Notes under the pieces: generated by a model | What the model was told of the DNA's origin: nothing | Databases searched by the model: none | What the model saw: the letters and a program-made list of their open reading frames with translations, nothing else | In this document: piece after piece, positions 7,977-17,944 of the stretch | How the letters are laid out: each line of letters begins with the position of its first letter | How positions within the stretch are numbered: the first letter of the stretch is position 1 | Source of the DNA: Aquitalea palustris | Lineage (GTDB): Bacteria; Pseudomonadota; Gammaproteobacteria; Burkholderiales; Chromobacteriaceae | NCBI RefSeq assembly: GCF_003693445.1 | Contig: NZ_RFAR01000012.1 | Coordinates: 1 to 64,000 of the forward strand | Length of the DNA stretch: 64,000 bases | Direction: 5' to 3' | Position numbers and translations under genes: made by a program

Positions 7977-10796
7977 TCAGGCCTCGGCGTCGGGCGCAGC
8001 AGCGTCCACGCGGCGGCGGGTTTGCAGGATGGGCGGGGCCCACTGCTCGCCCGGCCGCTTCTTGCGGGTGGCCAGCGTCAGTTCCGACGGCGCAAAGATA
8101 TTGATGTTGTGGGTGTTGGGCGTGGTGATCAGATACTGCGCCTCGGTGGCCTTGAGGAAGCCGGCCACCCGGTCGATGTTGAAGATGTCCAGGTGGGCGA
8201 AAGGCTCGTCGATGAACACGAAGCCGGAGGGATTGGCCTCGTCCATCATCAGGCCGATCAGCAAGATCAGCGACTTCATCACCTGCTGGCCGCCGGAGGC
8301 TTCGCCGTCGTTCATGCCCATCAGGCCCTTCTGGTCGAAGTTGAAGCGCAGCGTCAGCCCGGCCTGCGCCAGCGCGGCATCGTCGTTTTCCAGCGTCGGC
8401 AATTCGACATCCACGCCGATGCCGGCCAGTTCGCCCAGACGCTTGATATTGGCACCATAGGCGCGCACCGTGGCGCGCAGCTTGCCCATATAGGCGGCGC
8501 GGGCGTCGTCGGTGAGTTCACGCGAGCGGTCCACCTCGCTCTGGCGGCGCTGCCGTTCGCGGTCGATCTGCGTCAGATCGTCGGCCAGCTTGTCGCGTAG
8601 CGCCAGTACCGACTCGTCGGTTTCCCATTCGCCACCTTGCAGCCGCTCTTGCAGATAATTCAGCTGATGGCGCGCATCGGCGGCACTTTCGTACTCGTCT
8701 TCCAGCGCGGCCACATGCTCGGCGGCCAAGGCATCAGCCGGCAGGCGCGTGGCCCATTCGCGCAATTCGGCCAGCAGGCGGCGCAGCTGACGGCGGTGGT
8801 TTTCCACCTCCTGGCGCTTGCCGTCGTAACGCGACAGGCTTTCCTGTTCGCGCTGGCAGATGCGGTCGTGCTCCAGCCGGGCATCGCCATAACGCTGATC
8901 CGCCGCATCCTTGGTGCTGCTGGCTTCGGCCAGCTGTGCGCCCAGTTCCTGCTGTTGCTGTTGCAGGCTGGCCAGACGGGTGGCCAGTGCGGCGAATTCT
9001 TCGGCACGGCTATCCAGCTGGCGGATGGCATCCATGCCGCCCAGGTATTCGGCCAGGCCAGCCGCTTCGCGGGTAATCGCCACCAGTTGTTCTTCATCGG
9101 CCAGAATGCGCACATTCAGCTGCTTCAGCTCATCGCGCAGCGCCAGCAGGCGCGACTGGCGTGCGCCTTCGCCAAAGGCAAACTCATGTGCGGCCACACC
9201 GATATGGCGCGCGCCACGCCGTTCGCGGAAATAGCCGTCGCGGGTAATCCAGTCGCCATCGACGCCTGCGCCGGCCTGGGCATTTTCCACCCGGCTGACC
9301 TTGTTCAGCTGCTGATACAGCCAGTCTGGTGCATTGGCGGAAAAGCGGATCACTTCCAGCAGGCTGCCCTTGCGCGCCGGCGGCGGGCTGCTGCGCTCCG
9401 GCACCACGAAATGGCGGAAACGCAGTTTTTCGCCCAAGCGCCAGGCCTCGCCCTTTTGCTGCGGATTTTCCAGCAACACCACATGGCGGTAGGGGCGCAG
9501 CATGGCTTCCACCGCGCCCTGCCAACCGGCGTCCATCACCTCGATGATGTCGGACAGCATGGCGTGGCCGATATTGGCCTCGTCCAGCGCGGCCTTGAAC
9601 TGGCGTACTTCTTCCGGCGAACGGCCACGGCCGATTTCCAGTGCCTCGACATGATTTTTCAGGTCGATACGCTGGCGGTTCAAATCACGCAGGCCGTCTT
9701 TGAGCTGCTCGGCCTCGCCGCGCAAGCCAGCCAGCTTGTCGGACAGCGCAGCGGCATCGGCCCCGTATTCACGGCTGGCCAGCGCCTGCAGGCGGTCGCG
9801 CTCTTTCAGCTGGCCGCTGACGCTGGCATGCTCGGCCTTGGCCGCCATGAACTGCTCCTGCACCTGCACCCGGGCATGCTCTGCGGCAGCGCGGGCCTCG
9901 GCAGCGGCTACTTCGGCCGCCTTGAGCTTGGCCACCAGCTGCAGGGTGTCGTGGTGCTCGCGCCGGGTACGGCTAAGCTGGCCATAGGCGGCGCGGTAGT
10001 TTTGCCAGGTCTGGCCCAGCGCGTTCTTGCCATCCAGATAGCCCAGTACCGGCAAGGCTTCGTCTTGCAGACGGCTGATGGTCTGCTGCAATTGCCGCCA
10101 CTCCAGGAAGCGCCCGGCGCGGGTTTTCATGGTTTCCACCCGCACTTCCAGTGCTTCTTCCTGCCGGGTCAGCGCTTCCAGTTCCAGCTCGGTGGCGCGC
10201 TGTTCGTCGCGGGCGCGCTGGTAGTTGTCCAGCACATCCTTGTCGCCAAACACCTGAAACACCAGGTCCAGCAGCTGGCGCGGGCTGTATTCGGTGAGCT
10301 TGTCGGTATCGCCCTGCTCCAGCGCCAGCACCTCGCCCACCGCCGGGGTGAGGCCGGCCACTTCCAGGCGGCGGCGGTATTCCTGCACACCCAGCCACTG
10401 CGCCTGCGCTTCGGCCAGTTCCAGCGGCACATCGCCATCCAGAATGGCGTAATGGCGCACCCAGTCGCCGCCCTGCTTCTTGATGCGGCACAGCAGGGTG
10501 ACGGCATCACTGACAATGGGAAAAAACGGGGTGGGATACAGCCCGCCGGATGGGCGACGCGGGTTATCCACCACCCCGCGCAGGTAAGCAAAGGGCTCGC
10601 GGTTGTTGCGCACATAGCGCTTGTAATCACGCTTGCCGGAACACTTGATGGCCAGCAGGGTACGCATGGCATCCAGCAGCGTGGTCTTGCCCGAACCATT
10701 GGGGCCGATGATGGTGACAATCTGCGCGTCCAGCGGCACCGCCAGTCGTTGCCAGAAGTCCCAGTGCACCATTTCTACCGATTTCATCTGGAACAT
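7977..10796 (-). CDS. JetC/MksB-like SMC ATPase
   Basis: A 939-aa SMC-type ATPase. The N-terminal head has Walker A GPNGSGKTT at 31-39. A first coiled coil spans about 190-390. A globular hinge-like segment follows at about 392-545 (AGWQGAVEAMLRPYRHVVLL is typical of SMC hinges), then a second coiled coil to about 800. The C-terminal head has signature SGGQQ (834-838) and Walker B plus D-loop FVFIDEPFAHLD near 859-870. In Wadjet/Mks systems this motor extrudes DNA loops and senses small circular DNA. Its start overlaps the stop of the upstream gene in TGATG, so the two are translationally coupled. Coiled coils are short compared with Smc or MukB. Confidence 0.9.
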   Translation of the reverse strand: MFQMKSVEMVHWDFWQRLAVPLDAQIVTIIGPNGSGKTTLLDAMRTLLAIKCSGKRDYKRYVRNNREPFAYLRGVVDNPRRPSGGLYPTPFFPIVSDAVTLLCRIKKQGGDWVRHYAILDGDVPLELAEAQAQWLGVQEYRRRLEVAGLTPAVGEVLALEQGDTDKLTEYSPRQLLDLVFQVFGDKDVLDNYQRARDEQRATELELEALTRQEEALEVRVETMKTRAGRFLEWRQLQQTISRLQDEALPVLGYLDGKNALGQTWQNYRAAYGQLSRTRREHHDTLQLVAKLKAAEVAAAEARAAAEHARVQVQEQFMAAKAEHASVSGQLKERDRLQALASREYGADAAALSDKLAGLRGEAEQLKDGLRDLNRQRIDLKNHVEALEIGRGRSPEEVRQFKAALDEANIGHAMLSDIIEVMDAGWQGAVEAMLRPYRHVVLLENPQQKGEAWRLGEKLRFRHFVVPERSSPPPARKGSLLEVIRFSANAPDWLYQQLNKVSRVENAQAGAGVDGDWITRDGYFRERRGARHIGVAAHEFAFGEGARQSRLLALRDELKQLNVRILADEEQLVAITREAAGLAEYLGGMDAIRQLDSRAEEFAALATRLASLQQQQQELGAQLAEASSTKDAADQRYGDARLEHDRICQREQESLSRYDGKRQEVENHRRQLRRLLAELREWATRLPADALAAEHVAALEDEYESAADARHQLNYLQERLQGGEWETDESVLALRDKLADDLTQIDRERQRRQSEVDRSRELTDDARAAYMGKLRATVRAYGANIKRLGELAGIGVDVELPTLENDDAALAQAGLTLRFNFDQKGLMGMNDGEASGGQQVMKSLILLIGLMMDEANPSGFVFIDEPFAHLDIFNIDRVAGFLKATEAQYLITTPNTHNINIFAPSELTLATRKKRPGEQWAPPILQTRRRVDAAAPDAEA

Positions 10797-11578
10797 CAGC
10801 GGTCTTCCTCTTGCGCGGGGGCTTGTACGTCGTCATCGGGGCTTGCCACATCGGCAAACAGGCTGGAACCATCATCCATCACCGCCGGCTGCGCCACCGC
10901 CAGGGCAATGGCGCTGGCGGTCTTGTCGGCCAGTGCACCAGCGGCCTGCTCGCGGCGCTGGGTCAGCACCTCGGACAAGGCACCCTCGATGATGCGCGGG
11001 GCCAGCTGGCTGTAGTCGATCATCAGGTCCAGCATCGGGCCTTCGTCCAGCCACTTGTTACGGCGCACCACAAAGCCCAGGTTCACCAAGCGGCCCAGAT
11101 TGGCATTGAAGCGGGTACGCCCGCCCAGCGCCTTGCCAAAATCAGCATACAGCGCGTCTTCCGACACACCAGTGGACACGCCCTCGCCGGTTTCCAGCGG
11201 CTTTTGTGCGCCAAACATATCGCTCTGGTTTTCGCGCCCGGCTTCCACGCGGGCAATCTGCCGTTCGCGCTTGGGCAGGATGATCAGCGCCCACAGGATC
11301 ACCAGCAGTGCCACGCCATCGCGCGGCAGCCCCAGATTATTGTTGAGCCAGGCCTCGCCGCTGCCGAATACCGGTTCGGTCATTTCCGGCAGCAGGGCGA
11401 CGGCGATGTATTCGGCGTAGGGGTTCTCCACCAGCCGCAGGCCGACATCGGCCAGCCGTTTGTCCAGCTCCTGGCGGAAAATGTCATCCAGCAGCGCCTT
11501 GCGCGCCAGCGCATCGCTGCGCGGTACCACACACTGGGCCAGCAGGCGGGCGGTGAGGGTTTTCAGTTGCTGTTCCAT
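10796..11578 (-). CDS. JetB/MksE-like winged-helix SMC accessory subunit
   Basis: A 260-aa protein of alpha and winged-helix character with no transmembrane segment. RQELDKRLADVGLRL and a later segment around FGKALGGRTRFNANLGRL resemble the tandem winged helices of MukE/MksE/JetB, which dimerise and bridge the kleisin. Similarity at sequence level is weak, and the call rests mainly on size and position between the kleisin-like and SMC genes. Its start follows the upstream stop by 3 bases and its stop overlaps the SMC start. The tail from about 230 onward is acidic and probably disordered. Confidence 0.75.
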   Translation of the reverse strand: MEQQLKTLTARLLAQCVVPRSDALARKALLDDIFRQELDKRLADVGLRLVENPYAEYIAVALLPEMTEPVFGSGEAWLNNNLGLPRDGVALLVILWALIILPKRERQIARVEAGRENQSDMFGAQKPLETGEGVSTGVSEDALYADFGKALGGRTRFNANLGRLVNLGFVVRRNKWLDEGPMLDLMIDYSQLAPRIIEGALSEVLTQRREQAAGALADKTASAIALAVAQPAVMDDGSSLFADVASPDDDVQAPAQEEDR

Positions 11579-11581
11579 GGA

Positions 11582-12865
11582 TTAATTCGGGGTATGGGGA
11601 AGCAGGCGCGCATCAGACAGCGTGGCGACTTCCGGGTGTTCGGGTTCGATCACGGCTTCGCCGCCGTGCAGGGTGAACGGCAATTTGGCCAGCGCAGCCA
11701 CGATGCTGGCATCGCCATGACTTTCCGGATCGCCAATCAGCGACAGCAGCGACAGGCGATAAGCCGTTTCGTTGTAGCTGTCGGCCAGCACCGCCTGCTG
11801 GATGGGGATGTGGTCTGCCCCGCTCTCGCCCAGTTGCAGGCCCAGTGTCAGCAGCTCGTCGTACATGGCTTCGGCGGCGAACAGGCGCTCCACTTCCAAC
11901 TCGCCGGACAGGGGCGCGGCCACGCTGCCGGGCAAGGTGGTATTGCCGGCCTTGGCCCGCTCGCGCGCCAGCAGCTCGAATTCCGCCATGTCGGCCAGCT
12001 CCGGCGTAGCGATGAAGGCCGGTTCCGGGTTGATGGACAGGCAGCCGGTCAGTTGATCGGCCAGTTGGCCCACCGCCTGACGGCGCAGCCAGTCGGCAAT
12101 ATCGGTAGAGGTAAGGCCGGAGCTGCCCAGATGCACCCGCTGCGCCGCCAGCTGCGCCAGACGGCGCTCGAAGGTGCCGGCCAGCGCCAGCATGCGGCTT
12201 TGCGCCAGCGCGATGGCCTGGGCCTGATTCAGCGCAGACAGGCTGAGGGTGTCGTCGGCGGTCAGGCTGCGGATGACTTCTGTTGATTTGGCCACCCAGC
12301 GCCACACCGCTTCCAGCCGGTGCTGGGCAGCGCGGATGCGGAATTCGGACTGGGATTCCAGTGCTTCTTCAAACTCGCCGTACAGCTCGTTCAGCCGCGC
12401 CAGCAGGTGCTTGAGGGCGTCATCGGACAACTGCCCCACCGCCTGCCCGGCAGCCACCTGGCTGGTGAGATAGCCCAGTTCGACATCGTCACCGGCAAAG
12501 TCGATCAGGGTGGCCAGCGCCGCCAGCGCCACGCGGGCGCCTTCGGACAGCTGGTACTGGCCGCCATCGCTGTCATACACCAGCAATTCACCCTCGCGCA
12601 GGCGGCCCAGAATGGTGGCCAGCTTGGTGTCGTTGAGATAGGCAAAGCGCTGGGCGATTTCCTGCGGCGTCCAGCGCGGGGCATCGGCGCGGCCACCCAG
12701 TTCGCGCAGCACCAACAGGCGCATCAGCACCTCCTCGTCACCACCACGAAACAGGGTGACGAAGACAGACAGATAAGGCCAGGCTTGTTGCAGGCGATTG
12801 ACGCCGGACAGCGAATCCGGCGCGATGCCCGGCTGGAAGAAGTCGGCGAGCGATTCCAATGGCAT
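11582..12865 (-). CDS. JetA/MksF-like kleisin subunit
   Basis: First gene of the SMC operon, 427 aa from ATG 12865 (MPLESLADFF). The N-terminal third contains a winged-helix segment (WTPEEIAQRF-like, here TPQEIAQRFAYLNDTK), the middle is long helices, and the C-terminal part is mixed, fitting a MukF/MksF/JetA kleisin. The frame is open upstream to a GTG at 12955. I prefer 12865 because a promoter-like TTGACT-18-GACAAT lies between the two starts and the longer N-terminus lacks family character; neither start has a good ribosome binding site. The subunit would link the ATPase heads and carry the winged-helix partner. Confidence 0.72.
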   Translation of the reverse strand: MPLESLADFFQPGIAPDSLSGVNRLQQAWPYLSVFVTLFRGGDEEVLMRLLVLRELGGRADAPRWTPQEIAQRFAYLNDTKLATILGRLREGELLVYDSDGGQYQLSEGARVALAALATLIDFAGDDVELGYLTSQVAAGQAVGQLSDDALKHLLARLNELYGEFEEALESQSEFRIRAAQHRLEAVWRWVAKSTEVIRSLTADDTLSLSALNQAQAIALAQSRMLALAGTFERRLAQLAAQRVHLGSSGLTSTDIADWLRRQAVGQLADQLTGCLSINPEPAFIATPELADMAEFELLARERAKAGNTTLPGSVAAPLSGELEVERLFAAEAMYDELLTLGLQLGESGADHIPIQQAVLADSYNETAYRLSLLSLIGDPESHGDASIVAALAKLPFTLHGGEAVIEPEHPEVATLSDARLLPHTPN

Positions 12866-12889
12866 TCCGGCTTGAGAAAGCAAAAGCGG

Positions 12890-12919
12890 ATTGTCCAAGG
12901 CCGGACGGGGGTAAGTCAA
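12890..12919 (-). promoter_or_regulatory. Candidate sigma-70 promoter of the SMC/Toprim operon
   Basis: On the minus strand TTGACT (12914-12919), an 18-base spacer and GACAAT (12890-12895) lie just downstream of the terminator of the preceding transport operon. It gives the defence operon its own start and leaves a leader of about 20 bases to ATG 12865. Confidence 0.45.
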
Positions 12920-12964
12920 CGCATGTCGAATGACTGGCCACTCCGGTCTCCGCACCAGAACATG

Positions 12965-12995
12965 AAAAAAGCGGCCCCCGAACGGGAAGCCGCTT
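12965..12995 (-). terminator. Terminator of the amino-acid ABC transporter operon
   Basis: On the minus strand AAGCGGC with GCCGCTT forms the stem (extended by G-T and G-C pairs), followed by six T. It lies 22 bases after the ATPase gene stop and isolates that operon from the SMC operon. Confidence 0.85.
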
Positions 12996-13016
12996 GTGAT
13001 CTGGCCGGAAAGTGCC

Positions 13017-13784
13017 TTACTTCAGGCTGCCGGAGAGGAAGGCCTTGAGGCGTTCGCTCTTGGTATTGCCGAACACTTCGTCCGGGTGGCCTTCTTCTTC
13101 CACCAGCCCCTTGTGCAGGAACATGACGTGGTTGGACACATTGCGGGCAAAGCCCATTTCGTGTGTCACCACAATCATGGTGCGGCCTTCTTCGGCCAGG
13201 GTCTGCATCACTTTCAGTACTTCGCCCACCAGTTCCGGGTCCAGTGCCGAGGTAGGCTCGTCAAACAGCATCACCTCCGGCTCCATCGCCAGTGCACGGG
13301 CGATGGCCACGCGCTGCTGCTGGCCACCGGACATGTGCGCCGGGTACTTGGCCTGGGCCTGGGCATCCAGCCCCACCTTGCGCAGATACTTTTCGGCGCG
13401 GGCAATGGCTTCGTCGCGGGACAGGCCCAGCACATGGATGGGGGCTTCGATGACGTTTTCCAGCACCGTCATGTGACCCCACAGATTGAAGTGCTGGAAC
13501 ACCATGGCCAGCTTGGAGCGCATGGTTTGCAGCTGCTTCTGGTCAGACGGAATCAGTTCGCCCTGCTTGTTTTTCTGCAGGCTGATGTCGACACCGCTCA
13601 GGCTGATGCTGCCGGCGTTGGGCTTTTCCAGAAAATTGATGCAGCGCAAAAAGGTACTTTTGCCGGAACCGGAGGAACCGATGATGCTGATTACATCGCC
13701 GGCCTTGGCCTTGAGCGAGATGCCCTTGAGCACTTCATGGCTGCCATAGCTTTTGTGCAGGTCTTTGACGACTAGCTTTTCCAT
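13017..13784 (-). CDS. Polar amino-acid ABC transporter ATP-binding protein (HisP/ArtP type)
   Basis: ATPase of a polar amino-acid importer, 255 aa. Walker [10 protein letters not shown] lies near residues 37-45, the signature [15 protein letters not shown] and Walker [16 protein letters not shown] are intact, and the H-loop is VTHEMGFAR. The start [21 protein letters not shown] is like HisP and GlnQ. It is the last gene of the order binding protein, permease, permease, ATPase, all on the minus strand. Positively charged ligands (His, Arg, Lys) are suggested by the linked binding protein. A strong terminator follows. Confidence 0.94.
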   Translation of the reverse strand: MEKLVVKDLHKSYGSHEVLKGISLKAKAGDVISIIGSSGSGKSTFLRCINFLEKPNAGSISLSGVDISLQKNKQGELIPSDQKQLQTMRSKLAMVFQHFNLWGHMTVLENVIEAPIHVLGLSRDEAIARAEKYLRKVGLDAQAQAKYPAHMSGGQQQRVAIARALAMEPEVMLFDEPTSALDPELVGEVLKVMQTLAEEGRTMIVVTHEMGFARNVSNHVMFLHKGLVEEEGHPDEVFGNTKSERLKAFLSGSLK

Positions 13785-13807
13785 CTTTGCTTATCCTTGC
13801 TTGTTGC

Positions 13808-14521
13808 TCAGGCCTTCATCGGGCGCAGATGCGCCAGCCACTTGCTTTCCGCCTTGCGGAACAGGGCCACCAGAATGAAGGTGATGCACAGGTAAATCAG
13901 CGCCGCCAGACCGAAGGCATTGAACGAGTCATAAGTAGCGGCATTCACGTCGCGCGCCACTTTCAGGATGTCCGGCACGGTGGCAGTAAAGGCCACGGTG
14001 GTGGCATGCAGCATCAGGATCACCTCGTTGCTGTAGGCCGGCAGGGCACGGCGCAGCGCGGAAGGAATGATCACGCGGCGGTACAAGGTGAACTTGTTCA
14101 TGCCATAGGCGCGGCCAGCCTCGATCTCGCCATAAGGGGTGGCCTTGATGGCGCCGGCGAAGATTTCGGTGGTATAGGCGCAGGTGTTCAGGCCAAAGGC
14201 CAGAATGGTGCAGTTATACCCTTCGCGGAAAAAGTGATTGAGGATGTCCACATCGCGCACCATATCCAGGCTGTACATGCCGGTGTAGAAAAACAGCAGC
14301 TGGATGTACAGCGGGGTGCCACGAAACACGTAGGAGAACAGCCATACCGGGCGCGACAGCCACTTGGACTTCGAGACGCGGGCAATGGCCAGCGGAATGG
14401 AAGCGCAAAAACCGAAGGCGATGGAAACCACCAGCAGCCACATGGTGACCGCCAGGCCGGACAGATGGTAGCCATCGGTCCACAGGAAGGCTTTCCAGTA
14501 TTGTTGGATGATGTCGATCAC
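13808..14521 (-). CDS. Amino-acid ABC transporter permease (HisM type)
   Basis: Inner-membrane permease of 237 aa with about five helices. The EAA loop EIEAGRAYGMNKFTLYRRVIIPSA contacts the ATPase, and PLYIQLLFFYTGMY is the usual HisM/GlnP motif. Its ATG overlaps the stop of the upstream permease by four bases (14518-14521), so the pair are translationally coupled, as is usual for heterodimeric His/Lys/Arg transporters. Confidence 0.93.
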   Translation of the reverse strand: MIDIIQQYWKAFLWTDGYHLSGLAVTMWLLVVSIAFGFCASIPLAIARVSKSKWLSRPVWLFSYVFRGTPLYIQLLFFYTGMYSLDMVRDVDILNHFFREGYNCTILAFGLNTCAYTTEIFAGAIKATPYGEIEAGRAYGMNKFTLYRRVIIPSALRRALPAYSNEVILMLHATTVAFTATVPDILKVARDVNAATYDSFNAFGLAALIYLCITFILVALFRKAESKWLAHLRPMKA

Positions 14522-15207
14522 AGTTCAGCCTCCCGCACGCCGGTGGAATAGCGACGTTCCAGCCACATCAGGACCAGGCTGGAAACCGACGTCAGAATCA
14601 GGTAAATGGCACCGGCCACCACGGTGAAGAAGAATACCTTGTAGGAGCTCTTGCCAGCATCGATCGATGCCTTCACCACATCGGACAGGCCGATGATGGA
14701 CACCAGCGCGGTTGCCTTCAGCATCACCTGCCAGTTGTTGGAGATACCCGGCAGGGCAAAGCGCATCACCTGCGGAAACTGGATGCGGGAAAAGGTTTGC
14801 CAGCCGCTCATGCCATAGGCAATGCCGGCTTCGATCTGGCCTTTGGGCACGGATAGGAAGGCACCGCGGAAGGTCTCGGTGAAATAGGCACCGTAGATGA
14901 AGCCCAGGGTGAACACGCCGGACACGAAGGGATTGAGGTTGATCTGCTCCATACCCTGCCATTCGGTCAGATGGTTCATGCCGATCTGCAGGCTGTAGAA
15001 AATCAGCAGCATCAGTACCAGATCCGGTACGCCGCGAATCAATGTGGTGTAAAGCGTGGCAATGCCCTTGAGCAGCGGATTGCTCGACAACTTGGCGCCA
15101 GCGCCTCCCAGACCGATGACGAAAGACACCAGGAGCGACATGACTGCCAGCTCCAGCGTGACCCATGCACCGTCCAGGATGATAGGCCCGAATCCATCCA
15201 GAAACAT
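14518..15207 (-). CDS. Amino-acid ABC transporter permease (HisQ type)
   Basis: The partner permease, 229 aa. TLIRGVPDLVLMLLIFYS and the EAA loop QIEAGIAYGMSGWQTFSRIQ match HisQ/ArtQ. It lies 238 bases downstream of the binding-protein gene, with a stable hairpin in between that would lower permease expression compared with the binding protein. Confidence 0.93.
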   Translation of the reverse strand: MFLDGFGPIILDGAWVTLELAVMSLLVSFVIGLGGAGAKLSSNPLLKGIATLYTTLIRGVPDLVLMLLIFYSLQIGMNHLTEWQGMEQINLNPFVSGVFTLGFIYGAYFTETFRGAFLSVPKGQIEAGIAYGMSGWQTFSRIQFPQVMRFALPGISNNWQVMLKATALVSIIGLSDVVKASIDAGKSSYKVFFFTVVAGAIYLILTSVSSLVLMWLERRYSTGVREAEL

Positions 15208-15390
15208 GGCCGTTCCCCCTGTATGTTTATGCGCTTGCCCACGCAGGCCGCAGACAGCCCTTACCCATACAACAGGCCGCCACAGGCAAAAGGCGGCAGC
15301 AGCAGGGGCTGCGGGTCAGACTGGTGTGCAAGGCGATATGGATACGGACGTAACAGTGGGTGTTACGCATCTCCTCCGTACCCGTTATGA

Positions 15391-15422
15391 AAACGCGCCC
15401 CGGTCAGACTCCGCCGGGGCGC
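15391..15422 (-). terminator. Hairpin between binding-protein and permease genes (attenuating terminator)
   Basis: On the minus strand GCGCCCCGG and CCGGGGCGC form a perfect 9-bp stem followed by a short T-rich tail (GTTTTC). It sits 24 bases after the binding-protein stop. Such a partial terminator explains the excess of binding protein over permease in this transporter type. Confidence 0.7.
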
Positions 15423-15445
15423 TGTGCTTCAGTCTGGGTTACGAC

Positions 15446-16225
15446 TTATTTGCCGTATACGTCAAACTTGAAGTATTTCTTTTCGATTTTCTTGTAGGTG
15501 CCGTCTTTCAGCATGCCGGCAATCGCCTTGTCGATGGCAGCTTTCAGATCGGTATCTTCCTTGCGCAGGCCGATACCAGCACCGGTACCCAGGGTTTTCG
15601 GGTCGTTCAGGTCACCACCAGCGAAAGCAAAGCCCTTGCCTTCCGGCTTTTTCAGGAAGCCTTCGTCAGCCTGGATGGCGTCTTGCAGCGAAGCGTCCAG
15701 ACGGCCGCTAGCCAAGTCAGCCAGCACCAGGCTCTGGTTCTGGTAAGGAACAACTTCTACACCGCCCGGAGCCCAATGCGCCTTGGCGTAAGCTTCCTGG
15801 ATGGTGCCTTGCTCAACACCCACGCGCTTGCCCTTCAGCGAAGCGGCAGTCGGCATCAGGCCGGAACCGGCCTTGGCCACCATGCGGGTCGGAGTATTGA
15901 ACAGCTTGGCCGAGAAGTTGATTTCTTTCAGGCGCGCTTCGTTGATGGACATGGAAGACAGCACGCCATCAAATTTTTTGGCCTTCAAGGCGGGGATCAT
16001 GCCGTCGAAGTCATTTTCCACCCAGACACACTTGGCCTTCATGCGGGTACAGATTTCGTTGCCCAGATCGATGTCGAAACCGATCAGCTTGCCATCCGGA
16101 GCCTTGGACTCGAACGGAGCGTAGCTGGCGTCAACGCCAAAACGAACTTCCTTCCAGTCCTTGGCGAATGCGCCAAAAGAAGTGGCCATCAGTGCCAGAG
16201 AAACGGCGGTAATCACTTTTCTCAT
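15446..16225 (-). CDS. Periplasmic Lys/Arg/Orn/His-binding protein (ArgT/HisJ type)
   Basis: Solute-binding protein of 259 aa. A signal peptide of about 21 residues ends SFGAFA before KDWKEVRFG. The mature start VRFGVDASYAPFESKAPDGK and the segment GFDIDLGNEICTRMKAKCVWVEN (cysteine pair as in HisJ/LAO protein) are typical of cationic amino-acid binders. An excellent ribosome site, AAGGAG, lies eight bases before ATG 16225. It heads the HisJQMP-type operon. The exact ligand among His, Lys, Arg and Orn cannot be decided. Confidence 0.92.
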   Translation of the reverse strand: MRKVITAVSLALMATSFGAFAKDWKEVRFGVDASYAPFESKAPDGKLIGFDIDLGNEICTRMKAKCVWVENDFDGMIPALKAKKFDGVLSSMSINEARLKEINFSAKLFNTPTRMVAKAGSGLMPTAASLKGKRVGVEQGTIQEAYAKAHWAPGGVEVVPYQNQSLVLADLASGRLDASLQDAIQADEGFLKKPEGKGFAFAGGDLNDPKTLGTGAGIGLRKEDTDLKAAIDKAIAGMLKDGTYKKIEKKYFKFDVYGK

Positions 16226-16480
16226 CAGACTTCTCCTTACTGCTTTGTTTTATTTGTTCACAACATGCCGGGCAGCCCCTGCCACCGCGACATACCGATA
16301 CGCCGCATCAACATGCCCTGCCTTGTGGGCAGGTCAGCTGATTGCCTGCATGGTTATATGAATAGCGCAAATTGTCCAGAACCTCGATTCCGGATACAGG
16401 ATAAATAACGCATCCATCCTGACCGGAGAGGACAGCAGGCAAAGTAAACGCCCAGAAATGGAAAATCAAGTCGCATTCGA

Positions 16481-16505
16481 TTGTATTTTTGAGTACAAAA
16501 TACAA
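16481..16505. repeat. Perfect inverted repeat, candidate operator for the amino-acid transporter
   Basis: TTGTATTTT (16481-16489) and AAAATACAA (16497-16505) are perfect 9-bp arms around a 7-base centre, in an AT-rich patch about 255 bases upstream of the binding-protein start. It may be a regulator site; no T-run makes it a normal terminator in either direction. Confidence 0.5.
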
Positions 16506-16591
16506 CAAGCGCAAGTAAAAACACTTAGCTCACGCCAGCAGCAAGGCCCCGCGCCGCGCCTCCGCCTGCCAACCGACCATCAGCCAGACGC

Positions 16592-16622
16592 AAAAAAACC
16601 GGGTTCCCGACAGGGAAACCGG
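16592..16622 (-). terminator. Terminator after obg
   Basis: On the minus strand CCGGTTTCCC, loop TGTC, GGGAACCCGG forms the stem (one mismatch) followed by seven T, about 24 bases after the obg stop codon. Confidence 0.85.
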
Positions 16623-16645
16623 CTTTGCAAATGGTCAGCAGCTGC

Positions 16646-17872
<1,227 letters not shown>

Positions 17873-17944
17873 TCAAGGTTGCGAGCCTCATCCAGCCCTC
17901 ACGCCTTGCCCCTCCACAGGCCCGCCCTTAGCGGCAAGCCGGAT

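Larger units (their letters stand above)
16226..16645. other. 420-bp intergenic region upstream of the binding-protein gene
   Basis: No protein gene is convincing here. It contains the obg terminator (16592-16622), a perfect inverted repeat at 16481-16505 and presumably the promoter of the minus-strand transporter operon. The transporter leader is therefore long or the promoter lies near 16370. Confidence 0.6.

Noticed and set aside
8637-11015. 792-codon plus-strand open frame
   Set aside because: Antisense to the SMC ATPase gene. No domain; composition is Gln/Leu/Ala/His-biased as expected from the complement.
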